Shown: positions 11,730-25,015, numbered from the stretch's first letter. The stretch is DNA of 64,000 nucleotides from Lutraria lutraria (GCA_964023205.1 OZ026839.1:15034386-15098385), one strand, 5' to 3'. Translations and numbers: made by a program. The notes: generated by a model from the letters alone, not told the origin.

Positions 11730-14340
11730 GTGATTTCTCTAGAGTCATCGACAGAATGCAGTTATTACGTTGATATTTAGATACAATCGATATTTAAACG
11801 TTGAATTACTTGTTACGAAGGTAAAGTAATGTTAATTAAAGCTTTCAATGCAGTATTATGTTTTAGTTCAATTACGGCCGTAAAAAATATATGCAATTGC
11901 ATGAATCAACGGAATCCTGGATGAAATTGAAAAACAAAAGTCACCTCAGTGATCGTCTAGAGAATTTTCGTTGAAATATACCTTGTTAACATATTAGTGA
12001 CGTCATATAGTGTTCAAAACTACGTCATAGCACGTCTGACAATAACAGCCGTATCACCGACCAAGATAATTGGACAAAAATCAGGAAAGTCGATACCTCC
12101 TTTCACCTCCTTTCACCTGGTAAATACTAATCTGTTATTGGTTATACACATTTAGGCACCAAAACAATAGAATACCTCGTAAAATTGTAAACGCTGATTA
12201 TTTGATATTTCGTTATTGTCATGTATTTTCGCGAAGTTGCCAACTTGATTAGTCACTAGATAAAGTTGGAAATAGCCATCTTAGTAAAAGTCTTATCAAA
12301 ATTGATAAACGATTTGACTCTAGCAAATTAGTTTTAAAACATGTGGTGTATTTTGGTCCGCCACACTGGGAATCACTGCTATAAACTGACATTTCAAATT
12401 TATAGGGGTGTCGGACATACGGACCCCTAACGTACCATTTCGACCACCAAGACATCTCGACCACTACTATTATGATTACTTTGAATCCTAGAATATCTCG
12501 ACTTTGTTATGTCTTAGGAAAGAAGTGGCTGTCGAAATGGTAAACGATTGATTTGGTGTACATATAAAGATGGTGACTATGGTATTCTTAACTTCAACTG
12601 CCTGTATATATATTTACTTATACATACATAAAATACAAGCTGCCTCGCAAATATATGACTGTGAAGCAATTCAGTCTGTCCCTCGACCATTCTTCTACAT
12701 GAAAAAATGATGAATGTGCACATATCATTATGAAAATATGTTTGCTAGCTTTATATTTTTTACTAAAATCCATCACAGGTCGCTAATCTGTCACTGGTTG
12801 GTGGGGAGACGGTGGCGGTAAACACTAGACGAGTGATGTCATGATCAATGACACGTGTGTTAATTTGACACGTATGTTAACTTCAACTGGGTAGGGAAGG
12901 GCACAAGAGAAGATTTCACTGAAACTCAAATAAGCAATCTTAGGTAGGTGTTTAAAATGTTATTTAGCTTTAACCAAATGGCAGAATAGATGTTTATAGC
13001 AATAAGGCACGTTCATATGGGCACAGTACATATCTTCATAGTAACCACATTGTACTTTAAAGTTATTTTTAACTAGAAATTATTGTCAAAATTTTGCAGA
13101 AAGGCAGATAAAATTACCAGGCAACTGTCATACTTTCCGAGCTTACAATACTATTTTGTTCCGTTCCTTTGTGGGAAGCATGGAACACTACTGATATAAT
13201 ATAGCTACAGCCATCCTTCGGTGGTCACAATTTGAGACCTGTCTTTTGAACTAATAGTATATTTATGTTTAGTTACTTAGCGTATTATATATGATGATGA
13301 TGATGCAATGAAATATCAGATATTTGAAAGAGTCTTAAATTCACACATATTCTAGTCAAACAAGAACCTTCGGGTCTAGCATCATGTTACATGAATTATA
13401 ATACTGTGGTGCCATTCACATGCAAAGAAATAATTATTTTATATTTGATCTAAACTGTGTCATCAAGAGGAAAGCTGAAGGTCCCCTTCTGATGATTTCG
13501 ATGCTTTAATGTTACATATAGGCTATGCTGTGCTCTGCTGTCAGATAGTGTCCGACTCATGATTGTGTTTTTTTGTGAAAACTGGTTATTAGAATGCCAA
13601 AAATGATGACCACTAATGAAGTCTTAGCGAAGAATTCTAGAGTACTGCGGTATTAAGCCATAGAAAACCTTGTTTCGTGGCACTGCCGCGTTTCTTGTCC
13701 ATATATTAATTTAAACTGTATATAAAAAATTAAAAATAACTAATATTCCATAGTTATTCCATCGGCTATTGAATTATATAATAATACTTATGGAATCTTA
13801 AGGTATTTTTCATTATTAAACTATATATAGGTTGAAACTATAGTGAATAATTTCATACATTGCATACATCATTTGATTATATTTCAGATGCTGTTCATTC
13901 ATGCAAATCTTCAGCCACGGATCATGAGATGGAAAATAATCAGAGTGAGTGGCTGAGATATGCAAAGGACCGGAGGGAAGCGTGAGGAAAAGAAGGCAGC
14001 AGCAGCAGCAGAATAAAATCAGAGACATTAAATAATTGAAAACAAAACCATAAAGAATGTATTATATATAAACAATGCCTTATGTCATAAAAATGAAATA
14101 TATAAAAATAGTTTAAACATGAGGAAGAGTATCAATTTCTTTAAAATTCTCTTGGTAAAGGTTAATAGATTGCCTATAATTGTGATCACCGTGCGTCTGT
14201 TTTTTAGCACAACTTTTCGAAGAAAATAAGAGCTGTTGTCCTAACCTAGACGATGACGTCAGCATTGGTCAAGTTCATTGTTTGAGGTCCTAAAACTAAA
14301 TTATTATTTAGTCTGTTCATCTCACACCATACTACAAGCA
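11730..14340. other. Long non-coding stretch (apparent intron)
   Basis: No genes seen. It holds an ATGATG microsatellite near 13,293 and a short CAG run near 13,990 on the plus strand. It would be the intron of the RecQ-like gene if the two helicase-like exons belong together. Confidence 0.35.
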
Positions 14341-14379
14341 AATCTTACATTTCTTTCAGCTGATATCTCTTTGAGGGGA

Positions 14380-14790
14380 AGGTTGAGCCAATGGTTGACT
14401 CAACTTTTCCTTTTGGGGGAACGTGGGACCAACCGTTGGCCTACAATATTGCAGATGGCTTATGTTGGGCCAACGGTTGGTTCCACAGTCCCCCGATAGA
14501 GTAAGACAAGTTAACCGTTGGCCCATCACTGGCCAAACAAAACTATGTTGAAATTCAAACATTGGGCCAACTATATACCAATGGTTGGGCCAATACTGAG
14601 CCAACAGTTGTATCATCGTTGGCCCAACGTATAGTATTTCATAAACATCGTAGGGCCAACGTTGAGCCAACTGTTGGCTCCATGTTCCCCCGATGAGCAG
14701 AGCTACATTGGCCCAACGTTGACTTCAGTCGTTGGCCCAACAAAGACAACTGCATTGGGCCAACGGTGGCCCAACATCTTACTGCTATCT
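14380..14790. repeat. TTGGGCCAACG-type palindromic repeat cluster
   Basis: More than ten copies of a near-palindrome built on GTTGGCCCAAC / GTTGGGCCAAC occur here, spaced irregularly at about 15-50 bp. Several form pairs such as GGGCCAACGGTTGG. The open reading frames overlapping it on both strands have the low-complexity look of repeats and are not annotated. Confidence 0.75.
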
Positions 14791-14799
14791 GTCCTGTTG

Positions 14800-14946
14800 A
14801 AGAAGCAGTATGGCTTCGTAGTGTTACCTCTGTGTGCAGTCATGGCTGACCAGGTCAGAAATCTCACAGCTATGGGTGTCAAAGCTATAGCGATTGGACC
14901 TGGCATTTCTGCAGAGGAGAAGAAATGTACACTATCAAAGAGTTGA
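14800..14946 (+). pseudogene. RecQ-type helicase-like second exon
   Basis: Reads YGFVVLPLCAVMADQVRNL followed by GVKAIAI. RecQ helicases have V-x-x-P-L-x-x-L-M-x-D-Q-V-x-x-L followed by a short hydrophobic segment (motif Ia region) directly after motif I. The order and strand fit the exon at 11,391. The frame closes at TGA 14944-14946 after SKS. No further helicase motifs were found to the right before the duplicated block at 15.6 kb. Confidence 0.6.
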
Positions 14947-15575
14947 CTATTTCAAGTCTTTATGAAATCTGCCTAAAATTCTGCTTAATGTTTTAAGGTT
15001 TTAAACAGAATAATTTTTTAAAAATATTGTCAGATTTGTGATTGCTGCTCTTTATTCACATTTCTGTAGTTTTAGCAAAGTTTAATTTACATACACCTTC
15101 ATACGTTCAGAAAATACAATATGTTAGACGGACATAGTATTATTATTATATATATAATGGACAAAGGACAGTTTTCAGTCATAAAAATTCAATGAACTTA
15201 AATGTTTGTTTAATTATCTTATAATATTCCTCTTCAATGTCCTGTTTCCATTCTTTAATTTCCATATCATATTGTTTTCCTAGCTTGTCTACAAGTTTTC
15301 TTGTTGTATTGATGTTCATACACAAACCAAATTTCTTGAACAATCTGAATATCTGAAATATGATTTTTTTTCTTATAATTTCATTTCATGTATTGCATTC
15401 AGTTTGTTTATATTTATACTAAGGTATATGTACTGAAAACTAAACAGTAAATTAATTTTATATCCTAAATTTCATAAACAAATACAGTTGTATTCATGCA
15501 TTTTAAAAATGCACTTCTTAAGTATCAAAATATTTACTTATCGGGTATCTTAACAAATAAATAATGCTGATATTA
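14947..15575. other. No gene seen
   Basis: AT-rich, with a TATTATTATATATATAA stretch near 15,140. Nothing is recognised. Confidence 0.35.
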
Positions 15576-15579
15576 TTCT

Positions 15580-16705
15580 AGAAATTGACTTACTTTTGTC
15601 TTTCATGGGGTGCTACACTTCCTTGGAGAAAAGCACATTTTCTTAGCAACCGGGGATGGTGAAAACAGGTTTTTCCACGACAAGCTCCGTCAGCTTCTTC
15701 TTTTCTGCAGATAACTCCCGCTTCCCCGAGGATACCTTTGCTGATAGTACAACCACACGACCTATATTTCTAAAGCATGCCTCACATACACTTCTACCTG
15801 GTGTTATATCAACATTAAGGCTTGTTTTCACACTTTCTAGCAAACTGCACTTTCATCCATGGCCTTTTATTTTAGTATCCACACCTCATTTCTTTGCTCC
15901 CCCATATCCCCTTTTCCCACTTAGCTTAACATTACATGATCGACAGACTTCCATCCTCTGATTCTACTGTTACGACTTATGACCTTTACAACCCTTTTAT
16001 ACTGTGCTCAGGGCTGGACAGGTATCAGGGAAATCTGGCACTTTTGACTCATGCAATTCCACTTACTGGAACGTCATACCAAAAAGGACCATTTAAAGCA
16101 TTCCATGCAGTAACTTATGCACGCCCATCAAAACATAGTCCTTTTACTTTGTTTAACACATGCCACTTGTCATCGTGTAACCACAGGGGACCAGAACCGT
16201 GTTTGGATAGTATATTGGGCTCTTATTGACCAAAAATGAATCTAAAACCAAAATTAGTATATAATGTATCATATATATAGACATAAACCGCCCAAAACAC
16301 CGTTCTGACCTCCTGTGTCTTGTACAGTTTGACAGGAATAGATATTTGGCCCGTGTCATTGGGTACAAATTTGGAAAAAAAACTTCTAGAGGATCAATAA
16401 ATAACATATCAATACATTCTTAGTTCCTCTCAAAAAAAAGAAAAGAAAAAAATCCCTAAGATCTTATATAGCTGGCTATATAGCGAACTTTGTTTACAAC
16501 CATATACAAGTCATGTTTTCTAAGCGGTTCGTGCGAATGACGTCATACGAGATCACACGAAGTAGCTAAGTGTCATGCCGGATGAAAGTTGACGTATACG
16601 CTATTTCGCAGAGAAAGAAGCAGACTTATCCGCTGTACTCTTTGTAGGGTATGAACTGATAGAAAAATAATTGCGTTATCGATTCATGGCCAGATTTACA
16701 CGAAA
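15580..16705. repeat. 1.1 kb dispersed duplication, copy 1
   Basis: Matches 18,375-19,515 in the same orientation (offset about 2.8 kb), with substitutions and small indels. On the minus strand it carries a short frame with C-x2-C pairs: CRSC near 15,950 and GRSVCEACF near 15,790. It looks like a decayed zinc-binding protein start. The frame is broken by TGA near 15,890 and differs between copies, so it is not called as a gene. Confidence 0.75.
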
Positions 16706-17094
16706 AGGCGTATTAAAGTAGCGACCACAATCCTTTTTTAAAGTTTATAAAACCTACATGTGTTTGTCTGGTGCGATTCTGCCGAATGGAACGTGTGATG
16801 CATAATTTATATCTAAGCTTTTAATATCATAATAGAAGGTTTTCCATGAAAGCAATTATCTGCTTCACTTACATATCAACAGGGCAGATATTTATTTTAT
16901 CAAGTTTTAAATATATTAAAGAGTTACTGCCCTTGCTAAAATACTAATTTGCATGAAATTCAAATATTTGCGTTACTGAATAAAATTCAAAAAGATTAAA
17001 ATCTAATATTTATTTTTGACAGTAAATGCTTAAATTATATGTATTTATCTTGCATATAAATTAACAGACAAAGATTATCACAATATTCTACTAC
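16706..17094. other. AT-rich spacer
   Basis: Nothing recognised between the duplicated block and the family B repeat. Confidence 0.3.
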
Positions 17095-17853
17095 ATCAGG
17101 TGAGCTTTTAGGATCGTTCAATGTCCGGCGTCCGTCCACAATTAGTTTGTTTACACTCTAGCATCCTCAGCTCTTAACGAATCTTAATTAAACTTGCTCA
17201 CACTGTATATGGCCACAATGTCTCGGCTAAGTTCGATTATGGGCAAAATCGGACAATAACTTCTTGAGTTTTGGGCCATTGAATTATAAAATTTGCTATA
17301 TTTAGCTTGTTTGTTTACACTCTTGCGCCTTCATTTATTCACCAGTCCTAATAATATTTTCAGTAAATGAGTATGTAAATGAGGCCCACATGGAAGATTG
17401 GTTTTATCCAAATGTGCAGCCTCTTGAAATAAAGTCATTATTATTATTAAAATTATAATCAAAAGATCTTGGACAAGTTCTATTATGGGCGGAATCGGAG
17501 CGGAACTTCAAGACTTATGGGCCCTTGACTTTGAAAAATTGCTACATTTTAGCTTGTTTACACTCTAGCGCCTTCATTTATTCACCGATCCTGATAATAT
17601 TTCCAGTAAATGAGTATAATCAAAAGATCTTGGACAAATTCGATTATGGGCGGATCGGACAACATCTTCAAGAGTTATGTGCCCTTGACTTACAATATTT
17701 GCTACGTTTTAGCTTGTTTAACAGAATGATACTTTCATTGTTAGTTTTGATCTTAAAATCTACGTAAAAATGAGATGGGAACTATATTACCTGGTCATTA
17801 ATTATTGGCCTTTGTTCTCAGGTGAGCAATAAAGGGCCATCGTGGCCCTCTTG
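17095..17853. repeat. Family B tandem-core repeat, opposite orientation
   Basis: Starts ATCAGGTGAGCTTTTAGGAT, with units containing GTTTACACTCTAGCGCC and ATCTTGGACAAGTTC; this is the reverse orientation of 9,150-9,850. It ends with the palindrome GGGCCATCGTGGCCC (about 17,833-17,847) followed by TCTTGTTT. An unrelated 60 bp stretch sits near 17,385-17,455. Confidence 0.8.
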
Positions 17854-17964
17854 TTTAAAAAAGCAGTAGCGTTGTTTATTACGGACAAAAAAAATCACAA
17901 AATAGTGAAGAAACGTTTTCATTTTTTCACAAGGTTGAAAGTACACACACATTTTGCCTGAACC

Positions 17965-18186
17965 TTAGTTGCACTTTTTTAAAGCGTCTTCTTTCTCTTT
18001 TAGGGTTTTTATTTTATTTAACTCTTCATCAACTTGTTGTCTGCTTTGCCACAGCCCATAATACAGCATATCTGTTGTTTCTTTTTCCAATCTTTCAATC
18101 CTTCTTTGCTCGTTATTGTTTTTTTCTCTGAAATCCTCCGCTTGTTTTTCAATTCTTTCATACTTAGTCCTCTTTCTTTGAATCAT
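17965..18186 (-). pseudogene. Coiled-coil protein fragment
   Basis: A 73-residue open frame is almost entirely charged heptads (E, K, R, Q) with YYGLWQSRQQVDEEL in the second half. I recall similar GLWQS-x-x-x-V-D-E-x-L segments in repeated, uncharacterised invertebrate genes. It has no visible partner domain here and the next bases upstream are the duplicated block. Treated as a fragment of a multicopy, probably mobile, gene. Confidence 0.35.
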
Positions 18187-18374
18187 TTTCTTTCTAACTT
18201 TATTTCACTCCTTGCCTGTTATATTATTTCCGAACAGTTTTCCTGAGATTCAAGACAGTTAAAGTGTTCTGTTCAGACCAAACGAAGGCCACACTCTTTC
18301 TGAACTCATTTTGGTTACAACATGAATTTTCATTGCATATCTTATCAAATTTCAAAAACAAATAATGCTGATAA

Positions 18375-19515
18375 TATTCTAGAAATTGACTTACTTTTGT
18401 CTTTCATGGGGTGCTACACTTCCTTGGAGAAAAGCACACTTTCTTAGTAACCGGGGATGGTGAAAACAGGTTTTCCACGACAAGCCCCGTCTGCTTCTTC
18501 TTTTCTGCAGATAACTCCTGCTTCCCCGAGGATACCTTTGCTGATAGTACAGCCACGCGACCTATATAATTAAAGCATGCCTCACACACACTTCTACCTG
18601 GTGTTACATCAACAATAAGGCTTGTTTTCACACCTTCTAGCAAACTGCACTCTAATCCATGGCCTTTTATGTTAGTATCCACACCTCATTTCTTTGCTCC
18701 CCCATCTCCCCTTTTCCCATTTAGCTTAACATTACATGATCGACAGACTTCCATCCTCTGATTCTACTGTTACGACTTATGACCTTTACAACCATTTTAT
18801 ACTGTGATCTGGGCCGAACAGGTATCAGGGAAATTTGGCCATTTTGACACATGCAATTCCACTTACTGGAACTGTCAGTCATACCAAAGAGGACCAATAA
18901 CAGCATTCCCCGCAGTAACTTATGCACGCCCATCAAAACATAGTCCTTATACTTTGTTTAACACATGCCACTTGTCAGCGTGTACTACAGGGGACCAGAA
19001 CCATGTTGGATAGTATATTGGACTGTTATTGAACCTAAATGAACCTAAAACCAATATCAGTATATATTGTACGTATATATAGGCATAAACAACCCAAACA
19101 CCGTTCTGACCTCCTGTGTCTTGTACAGTTTGACAGGAATAGATACTTTACCCGTCATTGGGTACAAATTTGGAAAAAAAACTTCTAGAGGATCAATAAT
19201 TAACTCATCAATACTTTAAAAAATAATTATTCTTAGTTCCCTTCAAAAAAAAAAAAAATACGAAAAAAATCCCGAACTTTGTTTACAACCATAATTATAC
19301 ATGTCATGTTTTCTAAGCGGTCGTGCGAATGACGTCATACGTGTTCACGCGAAGTAGCTAAGTGTCATGGCGGATGAAATTTGACGTAAACGCTATTTCG
19401 CAGAGAAAGAAGCAAATTTATCCGCTGTATTAGGTATTTTAACTCTTTGTAGGGTATGAAATGATAGAAAAATAATTGCGTTATTGATTTATGGCCAAGA
19501 TTTACATGAACAGGC
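18375..19515. repeat. 1.1 kb dispersed duplication, copy 2
   Basis: Second copy of 15,580-16,705. The minus-strand frame 18,682-18,404 is longer here (92 codons), with GRSVCEACFNYIGRV and a basic tail (SAEKKK). An upstream CRSC pair also appears on the minus strand near 18,750. It may be the start of a zinc-finger transposon protein; no downstream domain was found. Confidence 0.75.
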
Positions 19516-19684
19516 GTATTTGCGAATTTAAAGACGTTTTGGTAGTTCGCTACATTTTTTCACATAGACATTAAGGAAATATTAAAACTGATCAATGAAT
19601 TCATTTTTGAACTTTGCATGATCGTAGCATCTCATAATAGAAACATTTTACGCGAAAAAAATGGGGGTAACTGATCTCGTTTTT

Positions 19685-20730
19685 AGCTCACATGTCACAA
19701 AGTGAGCTATTAGGATCACTCTCCGTCCGGCGTCGTGCGGTGTGCGTCGTCAAACTTTTTGTTGTGACCACACTAGGGGCCACATTTTTGGCTCAATTTT
19801 AGCAAAACTGGGTCAGAATGTTAATATCAACAAAATCTCGGACGAGTTCGATATTGGGCCATTTGGGGTCAAAAACTAGGTCACCAGGGCCAAATAAGGG
19901 AAAACCTTGTGAACACTTTAGAAATCACTGTTTTGAATTTATCTTCATGAAACTTTGTCATTAGTTTATTTTAGTAATATGTAGGTCAAGTTTGAAAATG
20001 GGTAATTTCTGTAGTAAAATTAGGTCACTAGGGCAAATTGCTGGAAAAACTTGTGAACACTAGAAGTCACTGTTTTGATTGGATGATCATGAAACCTTGT
20101 CAGAATGTTTGTCTTCATAATATCTTGGACGAGTTCGAACATGGGTCATCTTGGGTCAAAAACTAGGTCGCTAGGTCAAATCTTATGAAAAACCATGTTA
20201 ACACTGTAGATTTCACAGTTATTATTGGATCTTCACCAAACTTTGTCAAATCGTTTGTTTTAATAATATAACGGTCAAGTATAAATATGGGTCATCTGGG
20301 GTCAATAACTAGGTCACCAGGTCAAATCTTAGGAAAACTTTGTTAACACTGTAGATGTCACAGTTTTAATTGGATCTTCACCAAACCTTGTCAAAATGTT
20401 TGCCTCAATGATATGTGGGTCAAGGATGAACATGGGTCAGCCGGGTTCAAAAACTGGGTCACAAGGTCAAATCTTAGGTAAAAATCTTGTAAAAGCTCTA
20501 AATGTCATGGTTTTGATTGGATCTTGGCCAAACCTTGTCATATTGTTTGTCTTAATGATATTAAGGGCAAGTTCAAATATGGGTCACCTAGGGTCAAAAA
20601 CCAGGTCACGAGGTCAAATCTTAGGAAAACCTTATTAACACTGTAGATGTCAAATTTTGATCGTATCTTCACCAAACCTAGTCAGACTGTTTGTCTTAAT
20701 GATATGTACAATGAAGAGTAAGTAAAATAA
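19685..20730. repeat. Family C tandem-core repeat
   Basis: Head TAGCTCACATGTCACAAAGT, where AGCTCA and TGAGCT can pair, followed by CTCCGTCCGGCGTCGT. At least six units with AACTAGGTCACCAGGTCAAA-like sequence follow, period about 146 bp. The same family occurs at 33,250-34,090 and, reversed, at 32,500-32,735. The reading frames in it (for example 20,396-20,638) are repeat artefacts. Confidence 0.8.
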
Positions 20731-23700
20731 AACTCCTGACATTAAACATTTTTTTATTCATTGTCAAGATGCAGATGCCCTACAGTAGCCTACTGTTCTG
20801 CTGGTTTGTTCTGCTGTCAAACCAGCTGTATGTGATGTACATTTCACTAATAAATTTTTACACCAAGATTCATTTTCATACTCCCAAAATCAGTGTCTCA
20901 TTTTACTCAAAAAACCTTTGTACCTCAGATTATATTCAGTATGTGTCAAGCTCTATGTAATTTATGGTAGAAATCAGATTGCGGTATTTAAATAATGACA
21001 ACAGCTACTATGAATATATATCACACCTTGTCCATATTTCCCCTAATTTCTTAAAATATGTTTCTCTCACCCTCTCTTTCTGTTCATAGTAGCGCATCTT
21101 CATCTTGGAGTGTTCTATTTCTTGTCTAAAATAGATGCACTGATATTGCAACATATCTGCAGCAGATCTTTTTTTCAATGTAAGTTGTAGTTCTGATGAC
21201 AGGTATAGGTGAATTACTTTGATAATAAAGTTTAACAACTTCAGAACATTGTTTTTGGTCGGTGCCATCATGCAAAACTAACCACAAGAAATGACGTCAT
21301 CAATGACGTTATGACGTTAACGTATTCCCGTACTTTTATGCATGTTAAAATATTTCATCCATCTGCTTTATTTTGATGTATAAAAAGTTACAACACGTTT
21401 TAAAATGATCAAACTTTGTAATGGGGACGCATATTATGAAACACCCTGTATATTATCGGTTTTATCTGTTTAAATGATCATGTAACACTGTTCATGTTAG
21501 GTACGATAAAGTATTCATAGCAGTGTATGAAATATTACTTTGAAACTCTACTCTTGAATTACTACTACTAATGGAGTAAGTGAACACATATTTCCTTTTG
21601 TTAGCTGATGGTTCAACACATTCACTGCTTTTCACAAACTGTAACATGGAAAATGTCATGCTTTTAAGTACCGGTAAAGATGTTGATGAAATCAATTTAA
21701 GCACTGTTCATGTATATGTCCAATATTTCCAATTTGTTTTCTATACTTTATAAAATGCTGTGTTTCATACAGAGTTAAATGGAACACAAAAATGTTCAGA
21801 ATTCGCAGGTCAAGTACAAGTCACAACTAATAGACATACCTCAACAGATATATAATTGCCGGATGCACTAACACCTCATTACCCACACACAACTCCACAG
21901 TCTTACTAGTGTCCTCATTTTCTATATCTGCAAGTTATGTATGTCCGCCACAGACAAAAATGTCTTACACGAAAAAATAATGATCTTTCACTACTTGAGA
22001 ACGGAACAATTAAAAACGCAGACACAACTTATGTTTAACAAGCATGTTTATTAAGTTGATTAAATAATAATACAAACATTACTACAGTGTAATTTGAGAC
22101 AATGGTGAGAAAACTGTTTTTTCTACCAAGGTTGCGTGATCATGGGGATAACATTGTTAGTCGTGGAAAATTTTTGGCAACTTCAGGCTTAAGATGAAGG
22201 AAATTTTGCTAGAAGAAAATCACCATTTAAGGCGGTAAAAATATATCGAAAAAAAAACACTACTCACACGGTATTGTTTTGTACTTGTGACAGTGTGTAT
22301 GAATGGAGAATGGACTTACTGTAACTTGTTTCATCAGTCATATCGATTCCGCCCTCTATGCCTCTTAACAATCTCATTGGGCAGTATTTAACACAATCTG
22401 TAATTCAAACAGTAATAGAACTAATTTGGATTTTAGGATTATTGTGTATAATATGAAACATGACCAACTGTTTTACACTTAATATGGAAGTTATGACATG
22501 ATTAGATTTCATCAGCTGTCAATAAATGCATGATGCTTTATTGTTGATTTAACTACACATTCACTGCATACATGTGTATACCTTCTCCTCCCAATGCTGC
22601 AATTTCATCGTATCATCATTCCCTCCTCCAGTCGTCCTCATCAATGTCTTTCTTGATGCTCCTTCATTTTGGTTTGACACTGAAAAATCAAATGAACTTT
22701 TACTATGTAAGTAATATAATGCTATTATTATGATCTAAAAATACGTTGTTCTATTAGTTAATATGTTAATATGTTCTATTAGTCCAAGAAGCTGGGAATA
22801 GCATTGAGTGTAATCCAAGTAAATCTGTTATGTAGTAGAACGCTACCAAATTATGAAGCGCCATGGACACCTCGGGAATGTCAAGTAGTATATGCATTCT
22901 CTCAGCGACTATACAATTGTGACAAGTTGGTTTTGCTTGTTTGTAGTACACAATTTAGGTGGTGACATTGGTGACGAAATTAACATTCTGTCGAGATTTA
23001 CTGACTGTCAACTGAAAATAAGAGAATTTTACAAGAAAATCGATTATTTATAAAAGTGAACGTAAAAAGAACATTTTTTTCTTTACTTGTATGATTGAGC
23101 AAATTGCTCTCGGTTCAGACTTGTCTGTTCAGAATTGAATTTTTCCCAGGCTTCAAAATTAAAACAAGGTCCCTTTGTGAACTGCTTCAACTGGATCAAT
23201 GTAATACGATATATAAATTGCCATGTGTAACTTGACCTCTTAAGAAAGATCATATAACTTCTCTTGCAATGGCCATGATCTGCACAAAACCATAGAAACA
23301 AATTTGTTGTTCATGGAGCAGATTCAAATTCTAATGCAGCATCAGTATGATCAATATTTCTTATCGAATCTCTCTATCATTGTCAATACTAAACTTACTA
23401 ATATCTCCCAATTTAAGTCTATTTGGATTAAAATAACAGGCCTTCCCAAATTCAACAGGGTTATAAGTACCAGGCTGAAAAACAGCAATCTGTGGATTAA
23501 GGAAACCTGTGACTCATTTATAAGAAACTGCAATTATAATAATCTGATACCCCCTGTTAAAAAAACTCGTTGTATAGCATAGATTCAGCAATCAAATTCC
23601 GTAGTTTTTGACAGTATGATCTCATTTCCCTAATGGTCTTGTTAAAACTTGCACCAGTATTATCAGGATCAGACACCAACTATTTTGAAGGCAAGAAACT

Positions 23701-24216
23701 TGTTACACATGCCGTTGTTGCTATCATTTTTAAAATGGATGCGTATACATAAAAAAATCTCTGAAAGGATGGAAGAAATTCTTCAGGCAACACTTGCTTA
23801 ACTTGATTGATTTTTTCCAATTTTTTGTGCAGCACATAAGATTTCTTCATTTTTCAGTTCACCTAGTTCTGTTCTAGCTTAATAATTTAAAGTTAATCTA
23901 TGTTCAACCATGAGGTTTTTTGTCTTAAGTGTTTTATATTTTTATTAATACTGTTTACAAACCTGATTTCCTTCGTTTTCAGGGTTCTTGTTCTTGTTTA
24001 CAAGCGTAAATTATGTTGTTCGGTTAATCAACGTTAACAGGACTGAGTAACCATAAAACGTCCTAGAAACTACAGTCAAGAATATTAAACATTATCTATT
24101 GATGCAGTTTAATTAATACTCTTTCTAAACATTCCTTCCTTGTAGACTGCCAAGCAAAACATGTTCAGTATGGATTCTTTTAGTACTGCCTGTTTCCTTG
24201 TCATAAGCTGTCGTAA
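20731..24216. other. Long stretch without a supported gene
   Basis: Both strands were read. The open frames are short, compositionally random and match nothing I recognise. No terminal repeats were spotted. It may be intergenic or intronic sequence. Confidence 0.35.
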
Positions 24217-24289
24217 GCCCGATTAGCTCAGTTGGTAGGGCATCTGACTTGCAAGCAGGAGGTCACGGGTTCGTGTCCCGAATCGGGTA
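24217..24289 (+). tRNA. tRNA-Ala (TGC)-like gene or tRNA-derived element
   Basis: A 73-nt cloverleaf can be drawn. The acceptor GCCCGAT pairs with ATCGGGT, with one G-T pair. The D-arm contains TAGCTCAGTTGGTAGGGC (A box). The anticodon loop CTTGCAA gives anticodon TGC. The T-arm holds GGTTCGTGTCC (B box, one departure from the usual G-G-T-T-C-G-A). There is one mismatch in the anticodon stem and one at the base of the T-stem. The discriminator is A. With these defects it may be a pseudo-tRNA or the head of a tRNA-derived SINE rather than a working gene. Confidence 0.65.
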
Positions 24290-24479
24290 CATCATTTTTC
24301 TCCTATTACACTTATATACAAGTAGCATAAAGTAATTATGATCCTCATGGATAATATTTGCTCAGTGACTTAGATAATTTCCACCAAATTCAGATAATTA
24401 TGCAGCTAGCACTATATAGTGACTGTGTAAGAATATTCAATAAATGAACTGCATTCGTTACCTTTAAATCCCTCCATTT

Positions 24480-25015
24480 TCAGGATCGAGCAATGTCCGT
24501 CGTCCGTCCGTAGTCAACAATTTCTTTAAACAACATCTTCTCCTTAACCACTGGGTCAATTTCAACAAAACTTCACAGGTGTGTTCCTTGCTTGAAGCTC
24601 TACCAAAGTTGCTAAAAAGTCCATTCCATGCAGCAACCAAGGATTTTTTTTGAAAATCTTCAAAAATCTACTCAAAAACCAGAAGTCCTAGAGCTTAGAT
24701 ATTAGCAATGTCTAATGAAACTCTACTTAGTTTGTTCAAATTATTGCCCTTGAATCAAAATTGGCCCTGCCCTGGGGTTACTTTAATATGTTTAGGAAAA
24801 TTGAAAAAATCTGCTTGCCGAAACCACAAGACCTTGAGCTACGTTATTTATTACGTAGCATTGTCTACTGGACCTCTACCAAGTTTGTTTAAATTATTGC
24901 CGTAGGGGCAAAATTGACCCCGCCCCAGGGTCACTTTATTTTACAAAGGCTCATGATAATTTCTAAGAGTATTTTTATCTGGTGATATATAGGGCCAGCA
25001 TGGCTCTCTTATTTT
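24480..25015. repeat. Family D fragments
   Basis: Contains GAGCAATGTCCGTCGTCCGT, then units with ACTCTACTTAGTTTGTTCAA and GGACCTCTACCAAGTTTGTT. It ends near AGGGCCAGCATGGCTCTCTT (about 24,991-25,010), a decayed form of the terminal palindrome. Orientation is opposite to 29,565-30,490. Confidence 0.65.

Noticed and set aside
14356..14946. Open frames across the GTTGGCCCAAC cluster, both strands
   Set aside because: They only reflect the repeated palindrome; just the helicase-like end of the plus frame is protein-like.
20396..20638. Open frame with repeated MGHLGSKTRS-type residues (also 33,828-34,085)
   Set aside because: Direct product of the 146 bp tandem units of family C.
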